A stretch of DNA of 64,000 nt from Wenyingzhuangia heitensis (lineage in GTDB: Bacteria > Bacteroidota > Bacteroidia > Flavobacteriales > Flavobacteriaceae): contig NZ_JAASQL010000004.1 of assembly GCF_011762155.1 (NCBI RefSeq), forward strand, positions 62,001-126,000. Direction: 5' to 3'. Positions 52,714 to 62,700 of this stretch are shown piece after piece; position 1 is the first letter of the stretch, and every line of letters begins with the position of its first letter. The notes beneath the pieces were generated by a model. That model did not search any database and was not told the origin of the DNA. It was given only the letters and a program-made list of their open reading frames with translations. Position numbers and translations under genes: made by a program.

Positions 52714-54429
52714 TTAACCTTCACAACTAGTGCATTCTTTTTTCTGCTTAAATTGTTGAGCAGCATTCATACTGTGTTGATAATACAAAGATTTAACTCC
52801 CAATTCCCAAGCAGTTGTGTGAATTTTATTTAAATCTTTTATAGGCATTTCAGGATGCACCATAATGTTAATAGACTGTCCTTGATCTATATGATTTTGT
52901 CTGTTAGCTGCTTGATAAATAATAGAAAGCTGGTCTAGTTCTGCGTAGGTTTTAAACACATCTTTTTCGTGATCTGTTAAAAAATCTAAATGTTGTACAG
53001 AACCATCTCTATCTCTAATACTTGTCCAAACATCTTTTGTGTTATGCCCTTTTGTTTCTAAAAGATCTTCTAAGTATTTGTTTTTAATAGTGGTTTTAAC
53101 CTTGGCAATATCTTTAACGTAACAGTTAGACCAAATAGGCTCAATTCCCTGAGATACTTGTCCTAAAATAAATGCAGAAGAGGTTGTAGGGGCAATAGCG
53201 TTTAAAGTTGTATTTCTACGACCATATCCTTTTAACACTCCTGGTTCACCGTATAGTTTAGCCATTTCTTCAGAGGCTTTGTATGATTTTTCTTTAATCA
53301 GTTTAAAGATTTCAGAATTGTAATTATATGCTTCTTGAGAATCAAAAGCTAAGTTTTTAGATTGTAAGTAAGAGTGCCATCCTAAAACACCTAAACCTAA
53401 AGCACGATTTTCTTTAGAGAATTTATAAGCTTTTTCCATAAAGTGGAAAATTAACTGATCGTCTTTGTTTTCAGAGTCTCTGTAATCTTCTAGTTTGGTA
53501 ATAAACTCTTCTAACACAGCGTCTAGAAAGTAAGTCATGGTTTCTACAGCATCTGTATCTTTCCATTTATCATAGTGTAAAATGTTTACAGAAGATAGTA
53601 CGCATACAAAAGACCAATCATCGTTGGTAGGTAGCATAATTTCAGAACAAAGATTACTACCATAAATAGTGTGTCCTTTGTCTTTATATACATCCACAGT
53701 GTTGTTGTTTGCATTGTCTTTAAAGAATACGTAAGGATACCCTATTTCACATCTTCTTTGTAAAACTTTAGCCCAAATCGTTCTTTTTTCTTCATCACCA
53801 TCAATCATTTCTTGCATCCAATCATTACCAACACATACACCGTGTGTTAGTTCTTGAATAGGATTTCCTTCTGTACCAATTTCTAAAAACTCCATAATAT
53901 CGGTATGCTCAATATCTAAGTAAGGAGCAAAACGTCCTCTTCTTACAGATCCTTGGCTTACTACGTCTACCATGGTTTCAAAAAGTTGCATCATGTGTAC
54001 AGCTCCAGAAGATTTTCCGTTGTTGCTAATTTCTGCACCACGGGGTCTTAATTTACCAAAGTAACCAGAAGTTCCTCCTCCTAATTTAGACATCATTCCT
54101 GCTTCTGATTGTGCGTATAAAATATCACCTATGTCATCGGCTACATGAGAACCAAAACAACTAATTGGCAATCCTCTTTCTTTTCCAAAATTAGACCATA
54201 CAGGAGATGCTAAGGAATAATAACCTTGAGACATGTAGTAATAAAACTTGTCTGCAAAGCCTTCTTTTTTTAATATTTTTTCTGCGTGATCTGCTATTTC
54301 TCTAATGCGTTCTTCTGGGCTAACACCTTCTAAAAGGTATCCTGCTCCTAAAAAATGTCTACTATGATCTGTTAACCAATCAAACTCGGTTTCTTTTTGT
54401 GTTGTATTTTCTGTGTTGATATCTATCAT
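52714..54429 (-). CDS. Ribonucleotide reductase class I large subunit without ATP-cone
   Basis: 571 residues, short because the N-terminal ATP-cone is missing. All catalytic elements are kept: Cys in PISCFGSH (about 91), the SNLCSEI motif (Asn, Cys, Glu; about 253-259), the partner Cys in SFVCVLSS, the radical-path Tyr pair in SLYYQHS, and a C-terminal redox pair CTSCEG. Reduces ribonucleoside diphosphates. Transcribed after an NrdB that carries the ATP-cone, 21 bases apart. Matches the NrdA partner described for ATP-cone-NrdB enzymes of Flavobacteriia. Confidence 0.9.
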   Translation of the reverse strand: MIDINTENTTQKETEFDWLTDHSRHFLGAGYLLEGVSPEERIREIADHAEKILKKEGFADKFYYYMSQGYYSLASPVWSNFGKERGLPISCFGSHVADDIGDILYAQSEAGMMSKLGGGTSGYFGKLRPRGAEISNNGKSSGAVHMMQLFETMVDVVSQGSVRRGRFAPYLDIEHTDIMEFLEIGTEGNPIQELTHGVCVGNDWMQEMIDGDEEKRTIWAKVLQRRCEIGYPYVFFKDNANNNTVDVYKDKGHTIYGSNLCSEIMLPTNDDWSFVCVLSSVNILHYDKWKDTDAVETMTYFLDAVLEEFITKLEDYRDSENKDDQLIFHFMEKAYKFSKENRALGLGVLGWHSYLQSKNLAFDSQEAYNYNSEIFKLIKEKSYKASEEMAKLYGEPGVLKGYGRRNTTLNAIAPTTSSAFILGQVSQGIEPIWSNCYVKDIAKVKTTIKNKYLEDLLETKGHNTKDVWTSIRDRDGSVQHLDFLTDHEKDVFKTYAELDQLSIIYQAANRQNHIDQGQSINIMVHPEMPIKDLNKIHTTAWELGVKSLYYQHSMNAAQQFKQKKECTSCEG

Positions 54430-54450
54430 GGTGTGTGGGTTTGAAAAGGC

Positions 54451-55722
54451 TTAAAATAAATCGTCTTTGGTAATACTACGTGTTCTTTTGCTATAGTTAA
54501 TAGAGCGTTTTACAAAGAAATCACCATGTTTGGTTCCAATAATTTCATCATCAAACCATTCTGTTTCTGCTAATAATTTTTCATCAATTTTAAATATTGA
54601 GCTAATTCCAATACTTTCTAAAGATTTGTTAAAACGGTTTTTGATGAATTCGTTAATTACATTTACGGGTAAAAAGTCTAATTCTCCGTTTTCAAAAATC
54701 CAATTTACGACACCTGTTTCTGCTTGGTAGGCTTCTGCACAAATTAATTGAATCATTTGTTCAAAATCTTTGGTAAACCAATCTGGGTTTTCTTCTTTGA
54801 TAATCTTAAGTAAGTCAATTCCAAAATCTCCGTGAATTTGTTCTTCTTTAGAAGTTGCTTCTACGGCATTGGAAATTCCTTTTAACATGTTTTTATGCTT
54901 GTTAAAAGCCATGATAATTAAGAATTGAGAAAATAAAGAAACATGTTCTATAAATAAAGAGAATAATAAAATGGCCTCTGTGTATTCTTTGTTGTCGCTA
55001 CTTTTAGTATTTGTTAAAGACTTTTCTAAATAGTGAACCCTTTTCATAATGCTAGGGTTCTTTTTAAGATTGTTAAACTCTTCATTCAACCCTAAAACCT
55101 CTAATAAGTGAGAATAGGCATCGTGATGTCTAACTTCACTTTCTGCAAATGTAGCTCCAACGGCACCAATTTCTGGTTTGGGCATTTTGTGATGTAAATC
55201 TCCCCAAAAGTTTTTTACCGCAACTTCTATTTGAGAAATGGCCAACATGGTGTTTTTTATCGCACTCTTTTCTGTTGGATTTAATCTAGATTTAAAATCT
55301 TGCACATCGCTTGTAAAGTTAAATTCTGTATGAATCCAATAGGAGTGTCTAATAGCATCCACATACTCATTCAGTTCTGGGTATTCGTAAGGTTTAAGGT
55401 TTAAGCGTTTTTCAAAAATATTTTTTTTACGTTTTCTTTTTTGCTCATTTCTATATAATATATATGCCTTTGCAACTTCTAAAAACTCACTGTGCATTAA
55501 CTCTGCTTCTACCATGTCTTGAATGTCCTCAACAGTAGGTGTGTAGTATTTAGTTTCTTGAGAACGAATATTTAGTTTTTCTAAAACTCTAATAGCTATG
55601 GAGTTAGCTTCTGTAAAAGAACCTGTGTTAACAGATTTCATAGAGGCATATATAGCGCTACTAATTTTAGAAATTTTAAAATCAGTGGTGGTATGGTCTC
55701 TTTTTATGATTTTCGATATCAT
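54451..55722 (-). CDS. Ribonucleotide reductase class I small subunit with N-terminal ATP-cone
   Basis: 423 residues. N-terminal ATP-cone about 1-95 (ISKIIKRDHTTTDFKISKIS, then VEDIQDMVEAELM), fused to a ferritin-like NrdB. Metal-ligand regions: QIEVAVKNFWG (about 165), where Glu replaces the usual first-ligand Asp; AESEVRHHDAYSH (about 197-209, ExxH and the position-matched Tyr); FIEHVSL; and EEQIHGDFG. This matches the NrdB group studied in Leeuwenhoekiella blandensis, in which dATP acts through the small subunit; that enzyme was reported with a Mn centre and no tyrosyl radical. Metal here is inference. Upstream of the short NrdA. Confidence 0.92.
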   Translation of the reverse strand: MISKIIKRDHTTTDFKISKISSAIYASMKSVNTGSFTEANSIAIRVLEKLNIRSQETKYYTPTVEDIQDMVEAELMHSEFLEVAKAYILYRNEQKRKRKKNIFEKRLNLKPYEYPELNEYVDAIRHSYWIHTEFNFTSDVQDFKSRLNPTEKSAIKNTMLAISQIEVAVKNFWGDLHHKMPKPEIGAVGATFAESEVRHHDAYSHLLEVLGLNEEFNNLKKNPSIMKRVHYLEKSLTNTKSSDNKEYTEAILLFSLFIEHVSLFSQFLIIMAFNKHKNMLKGISNAVEATSKEEQIHGDFGIDLLKIIKEENPDWFTKDFEQMIQLICAEAYQAETGVVNWIFENGELDFLPVNVINEFIKNRFNKSLESIGISSIFKIDEKLLAETEWFDDEIIGTKHGDFFVKRSINYSKRTRSITKDDLF

Positions 55723-55747
55723 GGCAGTTGCTGGTTTTTGTGACTTA

Positions 55748-55755
55748 CAAAATTA
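55748..55755 (-). promoter_or_regulatory. -7 element TAATTTTG of the ATP-cone nrdB
   Basis: TAnnTTTG on the minus strand, 25 bases before the ATG. TTG (complement of 55778-55780) lies 22 bases upstream as a possible -33 element. Confidence 0.55.
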
Positions 55756-55777
55756 TCGAATAAATAGAGATTTTTAA

Positions 55778-55818
55778 CAACTTTGAGAATTTAGATATCC
55801 ACAATTTAAACAAAGTTG
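55778..55818. promoter_or_regulatory. Inverted repeat CAACTTTG...CAAAGTTG
   Basis: Perfect 8-base arms at 55778-55785 and 55811-55818, in the 385-base gap between the two RNR operons. The left arm contains the possible -33 element of the minus-strand promoter. Between and beside the arms are ATATCCACA (55795-55803) and TTATCAACA (55861-55869), each one base off the DnaA box. The rest of the gap (to 56107) is AT-rich with no gene and no clear plus-strand promoter. Confidence 0.45.
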
Positions 55819-56107
55819 CTAGGGGTTGATATTGTTGCTTTTGAAAGAAAAAACAATAATTTATCAACATTAAAAAGGCAAGAATGTTAAAAAACTGGAA
55901 ATTTTTTTTTGGCGGATGAGCTAATGTTTTTAATCGTATTTTTATGTGAAAAATAAGATTAAAATAAAGAGAGCTAGATTTTAATATTTTGGTCAATTTG
56001 TTAAGAACTTTAACTTTTTGTGGAAAAGTATGTCTTTCTTTTACTACTATTTTTTACAATCTTTGTTAGGTACAATAAAATGCTAATCAATTCATAACAA
56101 GATAACA

Positions 56108-57079
56108 ATGTCTCAAATAGAACCAATTTTACAGGATGATCCCAATAGATTTGTAATTTTTCCGATACAACACCAAGATATTTGGGAGTGGTATAAAAAA
56201 CAAGAAGCAAGTATTTGGACTGCCGAAGAAATTGACCTACACCAAGACGTAGTAGATTGGGAAAATAAGTTAAGTGATGACGAGCGTTACTTTATAAAAC
56301 ACATATTAGCTTTTTTTGCTGCTTCTGATGGGATTGTAAATGAAAATTTAGCAGAAAACTTTGTAAGTGAAGTTCAATATGCCGAAGCTAAGTTTTTTTA
56401 TGGTTTTCAAATCATGATGGAAAACATTCATTCAGAAGTGTACTCTTTATTAATTGATACCTATGTAAAGAACGATGAAGAAAAAAACAAATTGTTTAAA
56501 GCGATAGAATATTTTCCTGCCATTAAGTTAAAAGCAGATTGGGCTTTAAAATGGATAGAATCAGAATCTTTTGCAGAGCGTTTAATTGCGTTTGCAGCGG
56601 TAGAAGGTATTTTCTTTTCGGGTAGTTTTTGTGCTATTTTTTGGATGAAAAAACGTGGTCTTTTACCTGGGTTAACATTTTCTAACGAATTAATTTCTAG
56701 AGATGAAGGATTGCATTGTGATTTTGCAGTGCATTTACACAACAACCACATTGTAAATAAAGTACCAAAAGAACGTATCAAAGAAATTATAATTGATGCC
56801 TTAGATATTGAAAAAGTATTTATAACAGAATCTTTACCTGTAAGTTTAATAGGTATGAATTCTAAATTGATGAGTCAGTATTTAGAATTTGTAACCGATA
56901 GATTGTTGGTGGAGTTTGGATGTGAAAGAGTGTATAACTCTTCTAATCCTTTTGATTTTATGGATATGATTTCTTTAGAGGGAAAAACAAACTTCTTTGA
57001 GAAAAGAGTATCAGAATATCAAAAAGCAGGAGTAAAATCTGGTGGAACAGGAGAAATAAGCTTTGATGCCGATTTCTAA
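56108..57079 (+). CDS. nrdB: Ribonucleotide reductase class I small subunit (no ATP-cone)
   Basis: 323 residues, eukaryote-like NrdB. Ligand and radical positions: LDxxxxDW-type region [23 protein letters not shown] (Asp about 73), [23 protein letters not shown] (Glu, His, Tyr of ExxHxxxY, about 105-112), a second Glu in [12 protein letters not shown] and [11 protein letters not shown]-terminal tail ISFDADF is the expected NrdA-docking peptide. Generates the Tyr radical with Fe or Mn/Fe. Followed by nrdA after 94 bases. Confidence 0.94.
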   Translation: MSQIEPILQDDPNRFVIFPIQHQDIWEWYKKQEASIWTAEEIDLHQDVVDWENKLSDDERYFIKHILAFFAASDGIVNENLAENFVSEVQYAEAKFFYGFQIMMENIHSEVYSLLIDTYVKNDEEKNKLFKAIEYFPAIKLKADWALKWIESESFAERLIAFAAVEGIFFSGSFCAIFWMKKRGLLPGLTFSNELISRDEGLHCDFAVHLHNNHIVNKVPKERIKEIIIDALDIEKVFITESLPVSLIGMNSKLMSQYLEFVTDRLLVEFGCERVYNSSNPFDFMDMISLEGKTNFFEKRVSEYQKAGVKSGGTGEISFDADF

Positions 57080-57108
57080 AATATAAACAACAAACTATTT
57101 TTAATGTT

Positions 57109-57139
57109 CTTACACTATCACCCTTAGTGGCAGTGTAGG
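57109..57139 (+). promoter_or_regulatory. Hairpin in the nrdB-nrdA spacer
   Basis: CTTACACT...AGTGTAGG outer stem with inner CAC/GTG around CCTTA; one A-C mismatch and two wobble pairs. No T-tract. Confidence 0.45.
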
Positions 57140-57173
57140 AATGTTATTCTCTATAAATTAAAACTTTAAGACT

Positions 57174-59555
57174 ATGTATGTAATCAAAAGAGATGGGCAC
57201 AAAGAGTCTGTGATGTTTGACAAGATCACGGCCAGAATTAGAAAAATATGTTACGGGTTAAATCCATTAGTGGATCCTGTAAAAGTAGCCATGCGTGTGA
57301 TTGAAGGTTTATATGATGGGGTAACAACATCGGAACTAGACAACTTAGCAGCAGAAATAGCAGCAACCTTAACAACCGCTCATCCAGATTATGCAAAGCT
57401 AGCAGCCAGAATATCAGTATCTAATTTACATAAGAGTACTGAGAAATCTTTTTCTGGAACTATGAAAAAATTATACGAGTATGTAAATCCTCGTACAGGT
57501 TTAGAGTCTCCATTGTTGTCTGATGAGGTTTATAATGTAATTCAAGAAAACTCAGCAGTTTTAGATTCTGCCATTGTATATGATAGAGATTTTAATTACG
57601 ATTATTTTGGTTTTAAAACTTTAGAACGTTCTTATTTACTAAAAATTAATGGAGAAATAGTAGAACGTCCACAACACATGCTAATGCGTGTTTCTATAGG
57701 AATTCACTTAAATGATATTGAAGAGGCGATTGAGACGTATAATTTAATGAGTAAAAAGTTCTTTACCCATGCAACACCAACATTATTTAACTCCGGAACT
57801 CCAAAACCACAAATGTCTTCTTGTTTTTTATTACAAATGCAAGATGATAGTATTGATGGTATTTACGATACTTTAAAACAAACAGCAAAAATATCACAAT
57901 CGGCAGGAGGTATTGGTTTGTCTATTCATAATATTAGAGCTACGGGTTCTTACATTCGTGGGACTAACGGAACTTCTAACGGAATCATTCCCATGTTAAA
58001 AGTTTATAATGATACGGCTCGTTATGTAGATCAGGGAGGAGGAAAGCGTAAAGGTTCTTTTGCTATTTATATTGAGCCTTGGCATGCTGATGTTTTTGAG
58101 TTTTTAGATTTAAGAAAAAATACAGGAGCAGAAGAAAAACGTGCAAGAGATTTGTTTTTAGCCTTGTGGATTTCTGATTTGTTTATGCAACGTGTAGAGC
58201 AAAATGCAGAATGGACATTAATGTGTCCAAATGAATGTCCTGGTCTATATGATACATATGGAGAGGATTTTGAGGCATTGTATACAAAATACGAAACGGA
58301 AGGAAAGGGAAGAAAAACCATTAAAGCTCGTGAATTATGGGAAAAAGTTTTAGAGGCTCAAATTGAGACAGGAAATCCATACATGTTGTATAAAGATGCA
58401 GCTAACCGTAAGTCGAATCAAAAGAATTTAGGAGTGATTCGTTCTTCTAATTTGTGTACAGAGATTATGGAATATACAGCAAAAGATGAAGTTGCTGTGT
58501 GTAATTTAGCATCTATTGCCATTCCAATGTTTGTAGAAACAAATGAGCAAGGAGAAAAATTCTTTAATCACGATAAATTATACAAAGTAGTTAAAAAAGT
58601 AACCAGAAATTTAGATACGGTAATTGATAGGAATTACTATCCGGTTAAAGAAGCAGAAAATTCTAATAAGAGACATCGTCCTGTAGGATTAGGAATTCAA
58701 GGACTGGCAGATGCGTTTATTATGTTGCGAATGCCATTTACATCTGACGAAGCAAAACAATTAAACAAAGATATTTTTGAAACTTTATACTTTGCAGCTG
58801 TAGAATCATCTATGGAAATAGCAACTAAAAAAGGTGCTTACTCTACATTTAAAGGATCTCCAATGTCACAAGGAGAGTTTCAATTTAATATGTGGGGAGT
58901 AAATGATGAAGATTTAAGTGGTCGTTGGAACTGGGGCAAGTTAAGAACAGAAGTGCAGAAAAACGGAGTGCGTAACTCTTTACTGGTAGCTCCAATGCCA
59001 ACAGCATCTACCTCTCAGATTTTAGGGAATAACGAAGCTTTTGAACCTTATACATCTAACATATACACACGTAGAGTATTGTCAGGGGAGTTTATTGTAG
59101 TAAATAAACACCTGTTAGAAGATTTGGTTGAGTTAGGGTTGTGGGACAATGCATTAAAAGAAGAGTTGATGAGAGCTAATGGTTCTATTCAGCATATCGA
59201 AGAAATTCCACAAGAATTAAAAGATTTATACAAAACGGTTTGGGAGTTAAGCATGAAAGATATTATTGATATGTCTCGTCATAGAGGATATTTTATAGAT
59301 CAATCTCAATCACTAAACTTATTTATGGAAGATGCTAACTATTCTAAATTAACATCTATGCATTTTTACGCTTGGAAATCAGGGTTAAAAACGGGAATGT
59401 ATTATTTAAGAACAAAATCTGCTGTAAACGCAATTAAATTTACCTTAAATAATGATAAAAAAGAAGAAGACAAGCCTATGTCTCCAGAAGAATTTAAGGC
59501 AATGGTTTTACAATCTAAAGAAAACCCAGATGATTGTGAAATGTGTGGATCTTAA
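57174..59555 (+). CDS. nrdA: Ribonucleotide reductase class I large subunit with ATP-cone
   Basis: 793 residues. N-terminal ATP-cone about 1-95 ([21 protein letters not shown]). Catalytic Cys in MSSCFLLQ (about 216), specificity region [22 protein letters not shown] (about 424), VAVCNLAS, Tyr pair GMYYLRT (about 743) and C-terminal CEMCGS redox pair. Typical class Ia allosteric large subunit: ATP activates and dATP inhibits through the cone. Operon with nrdB; terminator downstream. Confidence 0.95.
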   Translation: MYVIKRDGHKESVMFDKITARIRKICYGLNPLVDPVKVAMRVIEGLYDGVTTSELDNLAAEIAATLTTAHPDYAKLAARISVSNLHKSTEKSFSGTMKKLYEYVNPRTGLESPLLSDEVYNVIQENSAVLDSAIVYDRDFNYDYFGFKTLERSYLLKINGEIVERPQHMLMRVSIGIHLNDIEEAIETYNLMSKKFFTHATPTLFNSGTPKPQMSSCFLLQMQDDSIDGIYDTLKQTAKISQSAGGIGLSIHNIRATGSYIRGTNGTSNGIIPMLKVYNDTARYVDQGGGKRKGSFAIYIEPWHADVFEFLDLRKNTGAEEKRARDLFLALWISDLFMQRVEQNAEWTLMCPNECPGLYDTYGEDFEALYTKYETEGKGRKTIKARELWEKVLEAQIETGNPYMLYKDAANRKSNQKNLGVIRSSNLCTEIMEYTAKDEVAVCNLASIAIPMFVETNEQGEKFFNHDKLYKVVKKVTRNLDTVIDRNYYPVKEAENSNKRHRPVGLGIQGLADAFIMLRMPFTSDEAKQLNKDIFETLYFAAVESSMEIATKKGAYSTFKGSPMSQGEFQFNMWGVNDEDLSGRWNWGKLRTEVQKNGVRNSLLVAPMPTASTSQILGNNEAFEPYTSNIYTRRVLSGEFIVVNKHLLEDLVELGLWDNALKEELMRANGSIQHIEEIPQELKDLYKTVWELSMKDIIDMSRHRGYFIDQSQSLNLFMEDANYSKLTSMHFYAWKSGLKTGMYYLRTKSAVNAIKFTLNNDKKEEDKPMSPEEFKAMVLQSKENPDDCEMCGS

Positions 59556-59583
59556 AAAAAATATTAAAATACACTATAAAAAT

Positions 59584-59610
59584 GTTGCTCTGAAAAGAGC
59601 AACTTTTTTT
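59584..59610 (+). terminator. Terminator after nrdA
   Basis: GTTGCTCT - GAAA - AGAGCAAC followed by seven T's. Confidence 0.92.
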
Positions 59611-59727
59611 ATTTAAATTCACTTTGAATATCACTAGATACCTGCTATTCAGATTTTTCTAAGGTTAAGGATTTAAGTTTTTTAACATAAGTTAATTGTT
59701 TTAAGAGGAGATTTGAGTTAAATGTGG

Positions 59728-59735
59728 TACTTTTG
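59728..59735 (+). promoter_or_regulatory. -7 element TACTTTTG of the giant surface protein gene
   Basis: TAnnTTTG, 15 bases upstream of the ATG; no TTG at the usual distance. Confidence 0.5.
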
Positions 59736-59750
59736 TAAAAAAACCAAATT

Positions 59751-62700
59751 ATGCCCCAATATCTAAAAATAATAATAACCTTATATTTATTACCCCTGTG
59801 TTTATTTGCACAAAAAGGACCGGGAGGTGTAGGTAGTACAAACGGATCAGATATGTATTTGTGGTTAAAGGCAGATGTAGGTGTGACTGTTGCAACTGGA
59901 GTAAGTGCATGGGCAGATCAGTCTGGTAGTGGAAATAACGTTACAGCTCCCTCAGCGAGCCAACAACCTGTTTACAATACAAGTTCACTTATATATAATA
60001 GTATGCCTGTTGTTGAGTTTGATGGTGAAGATACAGCCAATGGTGATGAGTTGTTTTCTAGTTCGTTTTCTGATATAACAGATACAAGTCATACAGCTTT
60101 TATAGTTTGGGATATAGATGAAAATATTCCTGAAAATGAATCAGCTTTATATGGAATGCAAGGAAGTTTTGGTACTGGTGGTTTTCAAATAGATGCATAT
60201 GATGGAGATTTATGGTTATTCTCTAACAATTCAACAATTATAGAGCCTTTCCCTAACTATGATGCACCTATTATTACTAATTTTTTTAGAAAATCAAATA
60301 ATAGATTTGATGTTTATAAAAATGAAGAAATAATTCTTTCAAACTACGCTTTAAATAATGGTTCCGTAGATATGGGGACTCGATTTGTTTTGGGAGTAGA
60401 AAGAAATTTAACAGATTCTAGACATTTAGAAGTTAATATATCGGAAATTATACATTATAAAAAAACATTAAATCTTGCGGAAAGAATTATTGTTAGCAAT
60501 CACTTAAGTTCAAAATATAATATTCCATTAAGTTCAAATAATTTTTATAATGAAGATGATTCAGATAATGGGAATTTTGATTTTGATGTAATTGGAATTG
60601 GACGAGCAACAGATGGGACTAGCAGTTTAAGTGCACAAAGTAATGGTATTATAGGTGTAAATACGCCTTCTACTATTGCTAATGATCGATTTTTAATGAT
60701 AGGTCATAACAACGTGTCTTTAGAGGTGGATGAAGAAATTAATGTTCCTTCAGGAATAAGAAATCGATTAACACGTTTGTGGAGAGCTAGTAAAAGAAAT
60801 GATTTAGGAACTGTAACAGTAGCTATGGATATCAGTTTTTCTGTAAATAAAGCTAATTTTTCTACAGCCAATCTAAGATTATTAGTAGATACGGATGATA
60901 ACTTTACGTCAGGAACAGTAACCTATACAGCAACTAGCTACAATTCAACAACAGGAATTGCTACTTTTAATAATGTAGCAATTGCAGATAATAATTATGT
61001 AACAATTGCTTCTACAGCTACCAACCCATATTATTTTGGGAGCTTGGGATCTGCAGGAGGAGCTAATGGAGAAGATATTGGTGTAGCAGGTATTGATGGA
61101 CCAGGAGGAATAGGTTCTGTAAACGGATCTAGTATGTATATGTGGATGAGACCTGATGCTGGAGTAACAACTTCTTCAGGAGAAATTACAGCTTGGGCTG
61201 ATCAATCAGGTTTTTTACACAATGGAACAAATGCTTATTCATTAACACCTAATACAACAAACCCAGAGTTTGGAACAAATGCCATGAACGGTTATGATGT
61301 TTTAACCTTAGATGGTACTGCCGATGCTATGGTTTTTGATGTAGACGATATTACAGATGACTCTTATGATATGTATTTTGTTTGGAAAAAACTAGAAGCA
61401 CAAGAACAGAACGCTTCACTTTTTTCAAATGCTGATAATAGTGGAGATACCGGGTCTTTTCAAATAGCTCATAGTAGTGGTTCTGGTTTTTATTTGAATA
61501 TAAGGAGTAATAGTAATGTAGATTTTGGTAACTATTCATTTACGGAATCAAACAACATTTTAGGGTTTAGTAGAAGAGGAGATAACACTTTAGATGCATA
61601 CATAGATGGAAGTGTTCAGCAATCGAATTTTACTTTATCAAATTCTGATATAATGTCGGTTTTTAGTAAATTTAAGTTAGGAGTAAATAGAGGTTCAGGG
61701 AAGTTTTTAGGGTTAGATTTGGCAGAAGTGTTAATGTTTAATAGAAATGTTAATACTACACAAAGAATTATATTGCAAAACTACTTAAGTGCTAAATACA
61801 ATATTACTTTAGGAGCAAATAATAAATATACTTATGATGATGGATCAGGATTGTTTGATCATCATTTGGCGGGTATTGGTAGAGAAACTTCTACAAATTT
61901 ACACAAAGATGCTAAAGGGACTGGGCCTGTAAGAATTTACAACCCATCTGCTATGGGAAATGGGGAATATTTAATATGGGCTTGTGATGCTATTAATTCT
62001 ACGTTTACATTTTCTAATTTACCTAGTGAAAATTATGTAGATAGATTAGAAACTAAATGGAGAGCAGGAGGTAGCGGTGATGTAGGGACAGTTGATGTAG
62101 AGTTTACTTTATCAGAATTAAATGTTGTGTCTTCAGTCTCTGAGTCTTGTAGAAATTATGTATTAATTATAGATAATAACTCAAACTTTAGTTCACCAGA
62201 ACACAGAATTAAGATGTCTGTTGTGGGGGATGTTTTAAGAGCAACTGGAGTAGATTTAGACGGAGGTGACTATTTTACAGTACAAATAGATAATACTATT
62301 TCTTATACAGGAGGAACTTGGTCTCATCCATTATCTACAAGATCAGGATCTCCGGAACCTAATAGTGAAGATGATTGCTTTGATGTTATAGTATATGACG
62401 GAACAGTAACTTTAAGCAACTATGCTGAAGTTAACAGTGTAACTATTAATGATGCTAGTACATTAGCTATTGCAACAGGAGATGCTTTTTTGGTTTACAA
62501 CAGCATTAACACCAATAGCACGGGTAAAATGAAAATGTTAGGAGATGCTCAGTTATTACAAGATCCTTTTGAGGTCTTAACTACAAATCCAAATTCAGGT
62601 CTAGGTTTTTATAGTCAATTTACAACTGTTGCCAAAAATATATATTCATATAGTTACATAAGTCCATCAGCAAGTAATGGAACAACGTATAATCTTCAAT

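Noticed and set aside
55745-56210. Two small minus-strand reading frames in and after the nrd control region
   Set aside because: The first is AT-rich spacer without recognisable protein features and runs over the nrd promoter; the second is mostly antisense to nrdB.
61351-61539. Minus-strand 62-residue reading frame inside the giant surface protein
   Set aside because: Low-complexity Tyr/His-rich antisense of a long open plus-strand gene; no family features.
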